Shown here in pieces: positions 34,001 to 42,800 of a DNA stretch of 64,000 nt (position 1 is the stretch's first letter; each line of letters opens with the position of its first letter). The DNA lies in the NCBI GenBank assembly GCA_009760885.1, contig CM019713.1, positions 21,398,427 through 21,462,426 on the forward strand, written 5' to 3'. A model generated the notes under the pieces. The model was not told the origin of the DNA. It ran no database searches and saw only the letters and a list, made by a program, of their open reading frames with translations. The position numbers and the translations under genes were made by a program. This DNA is from Achatina immaculata. Taxonomy: Eukaryota > Mollusca > Gastropoda > Stylommatophora > Achatinidae.

Positions 34001-34217
34001 ACTACTCAAAGACATTTGAGTCTGTCTGTTTGGGCTTGTTAAACATATATAAGCTATGGAACATTTCATATATAGTGTACTCTTGTGTCAGCTACAGAAC
34101 ACATGGCATGCATGTTATACCTTTTTATTGCAGCTGAAAGACAAGACCATATTTGGATTTACTGACTTGGACAAGGAACTACAAGTCACTGGAAAAAGGA
34201 GATGTTCTATCATGTGA
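24956..34217 (+). CDS. Atypical Rho-like small GTPase with CaaX box, five exons
   Basis: Coding exons 24959-25083 (an in-frame ATG also at 24956), 27269-27392, 30345-30453, 31773-31933 and 34134-34217 have GT..AG introns and matching phases (2, 0, 1, 0), giving 603 nt or 200 residues. The order is that of Rho proteins: P-loop GDEGVGKTS (about residues 13-21), switch I region PSVSDNF, strand FCYLCFDMSNQASFD, LVGLKLDL where Rho has VGTKxDL, EISALK for the G5 loop, and C-terminal KRRCSIM with a prenylation CaaX box after a basic stretch. Rho GTPases are membrane-anchored switches controlling actin. Here the residue equivalent to Gly12 is Glu, the DTAGQE of switch II is DLRDET, and the TK of G4 is LK. 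Reduced GTP hydrolysis is therefore inferred. Total length matches Rho proteins. The subfamily is not recognised. Confidence 0.85.
25320..25770. repeat. 60-bp minisatellite, GTPase intron 1
   Basis: About seven units of 60 bp (TCCTACCAAGTAACAGTGCT, AGGTTTGTTAGCTTCACCAC). The unit is a multiple of three, so both strands look open. Confidence 0.95.
25771..26625. repeat. 58-bp minisatellite, GTPase intron 1
   Basis: About 15 units with CCACCAAGTAACATGTGCTA and GATTTCTTGGCTTCACCATG. It is clearly descended from the neighbouring 60-bp unit: the core CCAAGTAAC..GTGCTAG.TTT.TTGGCTTCA is shared. Two generations of one array lie side by side. Confidence 0.94.
26850..27256. repeat. 54-bp minisatellite, GTPase intron 1
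   Basis: About 7.5 units of 54 bp with TTCACTGCCACAGAACTGAT and ACATAAGATGTTATACTGAT, ending a few bases before the exon 2 acceptor TTGTCTCAG. Confidence 0.95.
27269..27392 (+). CDS. Rho-like GTPase exon 2
   Basis: Acceptor CTTGTCTCAG, donor CAG|GTAACA (phase 0). Encodes SDNFPVYKC.. through IFDLRDETSIKEHLSQ, i.e. switch I to switch II. The catalytic Gln and the DxxG glycine of switch II are absent. Confidence 0.85.
27480..28720. repeat. 46-bp minisatellite, GTPase intron 2
   Basis: About 27 units with TAGACAGCTGTACTCTGTTT and AGAACTCTCGTCATATTACACC. Point variants (TAGA/TGGA, CAGC/CAGA, CTCG/CTTG) are interspersed. Confidence 0.97.
28721..29125. other. Intron 2 spacer
   Basis: No coding content. 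A 19-bp direct repeat, GAGGCCCCCATGTGCTAAT, occurs about 2.5 times at 28766-28818. Confidence 0.55.
29126..29500. repeat. 57-bp minisatellite, GTPase intron 2
   Basis: About 6.5 units of 57 bp with CAGGCCATATCTTTCTCTTA and CATTCTCTTCTCCAAAATAT. Confidence 0.95.
29540..29670 (-). mobile_element. Dispersed repeat copy (related to 8643-8775)
   Basis: Shares CTGTAAAGGGCCTAGCTTTG-type sequence and the minus-strand PRTSNKAR codons with 8643-8775. Confidence 0.65.
29750..30085. repeat. 23-bp GC-rich minisatellite, GTPase intron 2
   Basis: About 14 units of GTCCCCCGCTCATCCTCTGG + CCC, nearly identical. The minus strand has a GGGGG run every 23 bp. By far the most GC-rich stretch of the window. Confidence 0.97.
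30345..30453 (+). CDS. Rho-like GTPase exon 3
   Basis: Acceptor TTTTTTTTTAAG, donor GTTG|GTGAGTT (phase 1). Encodes ANFCYLCFDMSNQASFDS .. LKTILV, corresponding to the central strand and helix of Rho proteins. Its last 43 bases plus the donor are the founding unit of the 70-bp array that follows. Confidence 0.87.
30411..30985. repeat. 70-bp minisatellite whose first unit is the exon 3/intron 3 boundary
   Basis: Units start at 30411, 30481, 30551, 30621, 30691, 30761, 30831, 30901 and (partial) 30971, a constant 70-bp period. Unit 1 is real coding sequence (ASYLRTRLKTILV) plus splice donor GTGAGTT. Seven further units each retain ACTATACTAGTTG|GTGAGTT. The exon-like part of the copies shares changes with one another (CAACAACTAAAG) that the exon lacks. 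Confidence 0.97.
30986..31370. other. Intron 3 spacer
   Basis: AT-rich, no coding similarity seen. Confidence 0.5.
31378..31498. repeat. 55-bp direct duplication
   Basis: TGACTAGGGTGATAGTAATA .. GAAGATATTCATGGCAAAGA occurs twice in tandem. Confidence 0.88.
31773..31933 (+). CDS. Rho-like GTPase exon 4
   Basis: Acceptor TGTCCCTAG, donor GAGCAG|GTACAC (phase 0). Encodes (G)LKLDLVYEPRARDVLES .. ACHFVEISALKYLGIEQ: the G4 and G5 nucleotide-binding motifs and the Rho-type insert region between them. The frame stays open into the intron to 32035 (..FVRQSLRLLMEATGK stop), which could give an alternative C-terminus without a CaaX box. Confidence 0.87.
32160..32760. repeat. 31-bp and related minisatellite, GTPase intron 4
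   Basis: Units with CACTGCATTCCACCTACATT and ATCCAAACAGT, regular at 31 bp from 32485 to 32680, more irregular before and after. A 120-bp segment (32225-32345) is repeated once at 32345-32465. Confidence 0.9.
32930..33625. repeat. 30-bp minisatellite, GTPase intron 4
   Basis: About 23 units of 30 bp (TGTGGAATTTGTCACTTGTA + GCTGACGTCA) with GACGT/GATGT/GACAC/GACGC variants. Ten-codon unit, hence open frames on both strands (MWNLSLVADV; DKFHMTSATS). Confidence 0.97.
33635..34035 (+). mobile_element. Decayed LINE reverse transcriptase fragment, GTPase intron 4
   Basis: Plus-strand translation, with several stops and frameshifts, gives a recognisable reverse-transcriptase N-terminal half: PKEWKRTVFIPLPK, NYRTVALISHASKILLKIIM, then YLSFTDYSKTFES, which corresponds to the first catalytic motif (usually FxDxxKAFD). 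Ancient and non-functional. Confidence 0.82.
34134..34217 (+). CDS. Rho-like GTPase exon 5 (C-terminus, CaaX)
   Basis: Acceptor CTTTTTATTGCAG. Encodes LKDKTIFGFTDLDKELQV then TGKRRCSIM and the stop TGA at 34215-34217. Joined to exon 4 (both phase 0) it leaves about as many residues after SAL as typical Rho proteins have. The basic KRR plus CSIM is a convincing prenylation signal; methionine at the last position usually favours farnesylation. Confidence 0.85.
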   Translation: MKDKTIFGFTDLDKELQVTGKRRCSIM

Positions 34218-34725
34218 GTCAGTGGTCATCAAGTGATGAGTCAAGTGAACAAATGTGAGAGACTGAAGTTATGAGTCAGTGGTCATCAAGTGATGAGTCA
34301 AGTGAACAAATGTGAGAGACTGAAGTTATGAGTCAGTGGTCATCAAGTGATGAGTCAAGTGAACAAATGTGAGAGACTGAAGTTATGAGTCAGTGGTCAT
34401 CAAGTGATGAGTCAAGTGAACAAATGTGAGAGACTGAAGTTATGAGTCACTGGTCATCAAGTGATGAGTCAAGTGAACAAATGTGAGAGACTGAAGTTAT
34501 GAGTCAGTGGTCATCAAGTGATGAGTCAAGCGAACAAATGTGAGTGATTAAAGTTATGCCAGTCATTGGCCACCATTTTACAAGTCAAGTGAACAAATGT
34601 GAGAGACTGAAGTTATGAGTCAGTGGTCATCAAGTGATGAGTCAAGTGAACAAATGTGAGTGATTAAAGTTATGCCAGTCATTGGCCACCATGTTACAAG
34701 TCAAGTGAACAGCATGTGATGGTGA
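34199..34725. repeat. 57-bp minisatellite starting on the GTPase stop codon
   Basis: Units GAGTCAGTGGTCATCAAGTG .. ACAAATGTGAGAGACTGAAG recur every 57 bp (34216, 34273, 34330 ...). The first unit begins within ATCATGTGA, the last codons of the GTPase; later units have TTATGAGTCAGTGG. It would lie in the 3' UTR. A second unit type with GCCAGTCATTGGCCACCAT appears twice. Confidence 0.93.
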
Positions 34726-35610
34726 AAATATGGTCTAGCAAAATCAACCAACAAATTCTGGACACCTTGTATTATGCTTCACTGACACAATGTAACAGAA
34801 TCTTATTCTGTACAGATTGTTGTGAGAAACCCTGTTGTGCTGGTCAAATAGACCACAACTCATTCTGTTTATGTGAAGCACGGTGAAAGTATCACGTGTT
34901 TCCGTGGTACAATTGAGTCACGTGAATTATGTTAGCCGGGATGTGTGAGCGAGTTGAGAGAACAGTTTTGTGTCAGAATGTTGTAGTGATAGGTCCTGGT
35001 GTTCAATTCTAGTAAGAATGTAGTTATTTTTTAGTTCAGTATGTAGGTTAGGTGGACTGTCCTTGTTAGGACAATTTGTTGTAGTGGATGTATTGTTCTT
35101 TTTTTAGAAAAAAAGGTCATAGTAGCATGTAGATTGTGTGTTGATTGTCCCGTTATGGACCAGATTTGAATGTCTGACTTAGTCCCATGGTGATGTTAGT
35201 CGCCTGGACATATTTCTTGTAATCATTTGTATTGTTCTCATCAAGTTTACACTTCACATCATTGCAGCACACATCTAACAAATGGGCTTTCATCATTAAA
35301 CATTTTTGGAATTGTGTCTGATGAATCCTGTGATTATTGGATTCATGTTAAGTGTCAACTGTGGTGTAGAGTTGTTGATTTACATGTAACTGGTCATGTC
35401 GTGTATTGATAAGTAGTTGAGTTATTGTTACTTGGGTTGTCTTGTTACACAGTGTATACCATTGTAATGTCTGGTGAGTTTCTGAGCCTACTCCTCATGT
35501 AATGTAAATGTAATAGTACACAGTTCACAAAGAAAGAAATCTGTTTTAGTTGTGCCGTGATACTGTTTTAACACCCACATCTAGCATGTGTGCTAAGTAT
35601 GTTTCACTAA
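34726..35610. other. Intergenic spacer between the convergent genes
   Basis: No coding similarity or array seen. Confidence 0.5.
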
Positions 35611-36250
35611 CATCCATATATACAACACTTAGGTCAAGTATTATGTTTAACTACTATCCACACATACAGCACTTGGGTCAAGTATTATGTTTAACTACTA
35701 TCCACACATGCAACACTTAGGTCAAGTATTATGTTTAACTACTATCCACACATACAACACTTAGGTCAAGTATTATGTTTAACTACTATCCACACATACA
35801 ACACTTGAGTCAAGTATTATGTTTAACTACTATCCACACATACAACACTTGGGTCAAGTATTATGTTTAACTACTATCCATACATACAACACTTAGGTCA
35901 AGTATTATGTTTAACTACTATCCATACATACAGCACTTGGGTCAAGTATTATGTTTAACTACTATCCATACATACAACACTTAGGTCAAGTATTATGTTT
36001 AACTACTATCCATACATACAGCACTTGGGTCAAGTATTATGTTTAACTACTATCCATACATACAACACTTAGGTCAAGTATTATGTTTAACTACTATCCA
36101 CACATACAACACTTGGGTCAAGTATTATGTTTAACTACTATCCATACATACAACACTTAGGTCAAGTATTATGTTTAACTACTATCCACACATACAACAC
36201 TTGGGTCAAGTATTATGTTTAACTACTATCCACACATACAACACTCAGGA
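35611..36250. repeat. 44-bp minisatellite
   Basis: About 14 units with GTCAAGTATTATGTTTAACT and ACTATCCACACATACAACAC. Alternating CACACAT/CATACAT and TAGG/TGGG variants suggest amplification as dimers in the right half. Confidence 0.96.
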
Positions 36251-37663
36251 ATTTTGTCTGTTTTTTAACTTCTGAAACCCCCATTTCTCTTTAACTCAGA
36301 AAATATTTTTCTACAAGTTGTGAATCTTATAACAGGCTATTTATTGTGAAAAAAAATATAACAATTACCGTTTCTAACTATACTTTAACTTCTGAAAAAG
36401 TTTCCAGTAAAATAATGAACAGAAAGAATGTTTCTGGGGTGACTGGTTTATTTATGAGAAGTTAATGTACATATCATCACACAGAAGTCAGCATGAAGCT
36501 GTACATTTACCTAATGTAATACTTCCCACAAAATTATTCCTGCACATTAAAAACTGACAGACATGACAAGTTTAATACTCCTGATTTCTAACTGCCATGT
36601 GGACGGGTTTTCAAAACAAATTACTGTGCTGTACAGCTGATACAGGTATGCTTTTCTGGGGATGCAAAGAGTTGAAACTTCCACATATTTTGTCTTATTT
36701 AACTCTTATAGAGCCACTGGTAGAATTTTCTATGTTTCCGGGTCTCCCGTTTCGTGCCATGGTCGAAAATTCGACTTTGGTTTGTTTCAATAAAACCAAC
36801 CGGTGTAACATTTAGATTATACATATTTTGTCCCCGTTTCCGGTGACACTTTTCAAAATGGGGTAGAGTCCCTAGTTACGAGCCATGCTGAGCGAGAAAA
36901 AGGAAGAGAAACATCGAAAATTTTCAATTTTTGATGATGTAGATAGGAGTATGGACATGGCCTGTGACCACCCCACTGCTCTTGAATGTATCCTAAGTAG
37001 ATTTAGACATATTAGATGACTGGAGAAGTAGGTGGGATGTTATTTCAGACATTAATTTAGCAAGAATGCAACACAGAATCACAATACGAGATCGACAAGT
37101 AGATCTAGACATCTCTGATGGTAAGTAGTGTATATCTAGACCTTGCCGATGGTGAGCTTGGCACAATCATTGCCTAAAAACATCACATTACTTCTTTTTT
37201 CCTAAAAAACTCTGCATTTATGAAATTTTCACATTTAGTTATACTTTGAAACATGATAAGTACATGGAAATACTGTTTTCCATTCCATTTTACAACTACA
37301 CCCCCTATACAGATCAGGACCCGCGCTTTTATCCCGGCACCCATCTGAACGTCCGCATTTCTTCCTCTGGCACAGAAATAGTTAAAATCACAAACAGCAA
37401 CTCTCACCAAGCAGGGCTACTTCATTACAATATCTAGACTGTTTTCATCATCAGTTTTTGGGTATTCATACACAGAACTAAATAAATATTTGCAAAGTCA
37501 ACCTTTGTTCACAAACTTCAAGAATCAGCATGTTTCTGCCTACTTATAAGACAAGCAGGTGACAAACTCAGACTACATGTCAACACTTCTCTTGGCCTAC
37601 AGTTCACTCTCATGATCTGTGCCCACTCAGTCAGGTTACCTGCTCACACTTCACTGCTCAACA
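36251..37663. other. Intergenic spacer / PDE12 3' flank
   Basis: No gene recognised. Part of it must be the 3' UTR of the minus-strand PDE12 gene. Confidence 0.5.
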
Positions 37664-37929
37664 TCAATGTCTGAAAGTGAGATCACATATCAAGGCTAAA
37701 TGATCTGAAGGGAACACTATACTTGGAAGGGCAACATTAGCTGTGACATCCTCATGACTTGGCAGCGGAACAACCTTGGTAACTGTTAAAGTGTCAGAGT
37801 CAATGAAGATGTAGTCTAAAGTTTCCTGAAACCCTTGTGTAAAATTAGTGTAAGGTGGGGTGCCGCAGGCACTCTCTATGTTGACTGGTTGATGGAGTTC
37901 TAGATCTGTGATAAGCTCTTCATCTCCAG
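37664..37929 (-). CDS. PDE12: PDE12 exon 7 (last)
   Basis: Acceptor TCTTTTTCAG, phase 1 start. Encodes GDEELITD .. IESACGTPPYTNFTQGF .. LDYIFID .. VVPLPSHEDV .. PSDHLALICDLTFRH and stop TGA (37666-37664). Contains the catalytic SDH motif. Confidence 0.95.
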
Positions 37930-39770
37930 CTGAAAAAGACACATTTACTTTGATATATTTAAGAAAAGTCATCACACAAGAGATAACAGACATGATGATA
38001 GTCTTTAGTTTTAACATGCTTTATGATTATTGTTTCCACAGCACAGAATTCTATAATAGTAATGTATATATAAACTATAAGTGTTGTTGATTAGCTGTTT
38101 ACTTTATAGTTAAGTAACACAACAGAGGTGCAAAACCTAAGACAAAATTATCACTAAACTTCATGTACATATGTGACTTGTGTTAAGCTAAGATACCTAC
38201 AGCTGAAAACAGATCACAGAACTATATGTTAAAAGCATTTTTTGCTACTATTTCACAAAACAGAAACAAAAAAAAAACATTTCTGTCTCAAATCATTATG
38301 ATGTATCCCACTGTCTAAGCTAAATAATTACACATTAATATGTTCTTCTTTCCAAAGTATACAATTAGAGCTGTTATCATTTTGTTAATTAACTTGTATG
38401 TAAACACAGACAATAGAGAATGCAAGTAAAGGCTACTGAACTTGACCCTCTTGTACTTGACACAACAGTGCTAAGACAATTCTTTCCCCTGAAGTTGTAC
38501 CCCCAAGTAAAGCTGGTCTCTTTTGTCCCAGGAATTCTGGCAAGTTTCAGACAACTAACCTGATCTCCAGTCTGCATGGTCTGCTGGCACAAACTGTGCT
38601 GTCATGAGCTGATATACCCCTAGGTGTGGAGCACTGTTGAAGTCACCACAGAAGACTAGTGACATTTTCTTGCCCTACATGCAGTAAGAAAGAAAACCCC
38701 ACATGAACAAATGATGCTGCAAGACTCGCTCACTACTTGAAATGCTCCATGTAAATGTAATTGTTACAGACATTTTGGTGACTGTTCTTTTCCTTACCTA
38801 GCTCTGCTTTACAGAACTTCAGTCAGCGACTGAGTGACAGCATCAGTATGTGTCTGTTGGCACCCACCCCCCCTCCCATCTAGTTTACACTAGTGACAGT
38901 GACTGTATTAATCTTGGGCCAACTCTTCAATTTGAAATAAACAGTTTCATTAACTGGAGCAACAACAACAGAATGCCCATAAACACCAGCAAAACAAAAT
39001 CCATGTCACTACAACAGGACAGAAATTGACAAATTCACCAGCAACAACACTACAGCTCCATGCTGGAACTTCAAAGACAGAGAATGTTAATGAACATAAA
39101 TGTCTAGGTCTCATGGCTGACCACCACCTCAGCTGGAATCATCATGTAGACAATCTAGCCAAACTCACTGCACAAAGTTTACCAATTTGCCAAAATTAAA
39201 CACCTTCTTGACACAGACACTAGGAAAATATACTGCATATCACAAATACAAACATACTTGGACTACTGTTCCACAATCTGGGATGCTTGCTCCATATCAA
39301 TCATGACAAGACTTTACTCACTCCAAAAATGAGTAGTAAAGCTTATAGACAACAAACATGTAGCACATATTACAAATAAGGACAAACAACTTGACATCCT
39401 ACCCCTCAAGAAGAGATTTCTATTCAAAAAGGTCAAGTTAATTCATAAAATTCTATCGCACAATGCCCCACCCTATCTGTGGTCGTTGTTCAAATCCAAC
39501 CCAAAACACAGTCAATGCTTAAGCAATTGTATTCTTCTAAAACCAAGGCTTGATATGTTTAAAAAAAGCTTCTCTTACTCAGCTGCCCAGCATCTGTGCA
39601 TACTTTATATACACATATGAATAGGTGTAGGTATGTATATGTACATGTGTGGTATAAGTATGTTTGTACGTATATGTGATACGTTTGTGTTTATACATAC
39701 ATGTGTGTATGTGCAGTCTTTGTGTACATACATATATATGTGTGTATACATGTGTGGATGTGTTTGTGTG

Positions 39771-39801
<31 letters not shown>

Positions 39802-42800
39802 GTATATATATATGCAATGTGGTATATGTGTGCGGTTATATGCATCTGTTGGTATTTGTTTTATGAAAAGTACAGGTGTATGTACTATCAAAGTCTAAAT
39901 TAGTTTAATCTAAAGTATGGCTTGATTGTATGGCTTGATTGTATGGCTTGATTGTTGTATTTGTTATATTTCTGTTCCAAAAATGTGTTAGTTTACAATG
40001 AATGTGAGAATGTAATAAAGTTTATTTCATGTAGTTACATAAAGCAGAATGTGGAGTGTATGGAAAGAAAGGGCTTATTAATTATTTACTTATTCAGTTT
40101 TTGCTTTTTCATGCATATTATGTTCAACAACAAATGCTGAATATCTGTGACTGAGTGAAAGCTTTATGATGAAGGCCAGAATGGTAGATGAGCCTGTGTT
40201 GCCAATTCTTAACCCTTTGAAAATAAAGTTTGTTCGTTCATTTGTTCTCTCTCTCTCTCTTGATAAACACCAACAAAACAAAATCCATGCTCATCACTAC
40301 AAGACAGAAACTGCAAAATGCAACTAAAACTTCACTACAGCTTTGTGCTGGGACTAAGTCAATAGAAAATGTTCATGAACATAAAACCCTAGGACTCATC
40401 ACTGATCAGCATTTAACTTGGAATTCTCACGTACATAACCTAACAAATTTGATTGCACAGAAAGTTTACCAATTAGCCAAGATTAAACACTTTATCGACA
40501 AAAACACAAGAAAAATATACTACATATCACACATACAAACACACTTAGATTACTGTTCCACAATCTGGGATGGATGCTCAGTCTCAAACACAAAAAGGCT
40601 CCACTCACTTCACAAGCGAGCATTAAATCTTATTTGTGACAAACACCCAGTACAGACTGTAGATCAACATAAACAACTCAAAATTCTACCCCTCAAAAAT
40701 AGAATAATTTTTAACAAAGTTAAGTTTGTTCACAGAATTCTGTCGCACAATGCTCCGCCTTACTTGTGGTCACTGTTTACGTATAACACTAAACATAGCC
40801 AGCGTTTAAAAAACTGTCTTCTTCCTAAACCCAGAATTGATATGTACAAGAAAAGCCTTGCATACTCTGCAGTACAGCTCTGGAACACCCTCCCCTACAA
40901 TTTAAAATCCATTGGTAATACTTCATCCTTTAACTCAAACCTGTTTCATTATTTACTTGCATGTAATTATATGCCTCCATAAAATAGACAGCACTCTCTC
41001 AACACATGGCTCGTAAACCATCAAGTACTTCAGTGACATAGTTAGAAAAGCAACTTGTTAGATATTGTAAGAAATTATTTTAATGCTTGTTTTAAAAAAA
41101 AACATATGTTAGAAGATCTGTATTTACAATGTATTTTTATTTATGTATATGTCTGCGTGTGTATGTGTGCGTGAGTGCTATTTTATTAGGTTAATTACTT
41201 CTTCTCTTTTACCTTGAATGTAGTAGTTAAATCTTACACTCTTTTGATATGTTTTTACTAATTTAATTTGTATTTTTGTACTAAATCAAGTGTGTGGGAA
41301 GAATGAAAGATGGAGTGATGAAGGGCAGAATGTAAGACGGGCCTGCGTGCCCAATTCTTTACCCTTGAAAAATAAAGATTATTCATTCATTCATTCATTC
41401 ATTCATTCTCTCAGAATGATGGTAAGCAAGAAATGGATTACATATTTTGTGTTGACAGGACAGGATGAAAACTGGACTGCTAGCACCAACAAGACAGGAT
41501 GAAAACTGGACTGCTAGCACCAACAAGACAGGATGAAAACTGGACTGCTAGCACCAACAAGACAGGATGAAAACTGGACCGCTAGCACCAACAAGACAGA
41601 ATGAAAACTGGACTTTTGGTCTTGCTCTTTATATGAGATAGTTATAACTCCACAAACTGTAGCCCTATAAATTACTTTAGTTAACTAATGTCTCGCAATC
41701 TACTATGTGAAAAAAACAAATTAGAACTACATGTGGAAATTATCTAATGACAGCTTTCTAATAAGAACAGATGTAATCTGCACATTATGTATGTGGATCT
41801 AAACTCTGGATTAATTAGTGTCGAGTACTGCAGGTAAAGAGAAAGTACTGGTATTCTGTTACAGAGATTAGTTTCATTTAAAGAATTCATTTTACAGCAA
41901 AGAAAACTCAAGCAACAAGAGATATAGAGAAAACATTTTCTCCTAATACAGTCATGCACTGACATATGGCTGACTGAGTAATGGCCAAGGTCCCACAGGA
42001 AAAATCTGAAAACTGGCCAAACCCTGCCACTGAGGTCTTAAGCTCTACTCTGACTGTAGGGGCACTGCCAGCCATACAATTCTACCTTGTACATACCTTA
42101 GCCATTACAGTTCTACCTTGTACATACCTTAGCCATTACAGTTCTACCTTGTACATACCTTAGCCATTACAGTTCTACATTGTACATACCTTAGCCATTA
42201 CAGTTCTACCTTGTACGTATCTTAGCAATACAGTTCTACTTTGTATGTATTTTAGCCATACAGTTCTACCTTGTACATATCTTAGCCATACAGCTCTACT
42301 CTGTACATACAAGGGGTGATTGATAAGTTCTCAGCATAAGGTACAACGGATTATTTGTGGACAACTTTTTTTGGTTATTTCTCAACATAGTCCCCTTGCA
42401 AGTTTCTGCACTTAGTCCAGCGATCCTGGAGCTTACGGATCCCTTCTTTGTAAAAGTCAGCATCTTGTGCCAGTAGAAAGTGGTCTACAGCATAAATGAC
42501 ATCATCATCCGAAGCAAATTTGCGACCACTGAACTCCTTTTTGGGTTTGGTTAATAGTCAGAAAGGGGCCAAATCTGGAGAATAAGGAGGATGTTCAAGA
42601 AGCTGGAAGGCACATTCATGAATGGCAGCCATTGCCACCGCCGACTTGTGATCTAATGAAAGATGACTCCTCTCGTCAATTTCCCTCGACACTTTTCCTT
42701 CAATTTGACCTGCAGTTGCTTCAAAAGATTAGCGTAATAGGTCCAGTTGACCATTCTGCCCTTTTGAAGATAGTCTACCAATAGTACACCTTTTGAATCC

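Noticed and set aside
36890..37020. Charged peptide frame (SEKKEEKHRK .. DDVDRSMDM) considered as a transposase N-terminus or exon
   Set aside because: Short, no recognisable motif, no flanking splice sites or inverted repeats.
39579..39903. Overlapping open frames rich in Tyr, Ile, Val and Cys
   Set aside because: TG/TA microsatellite within a decayed LINE.
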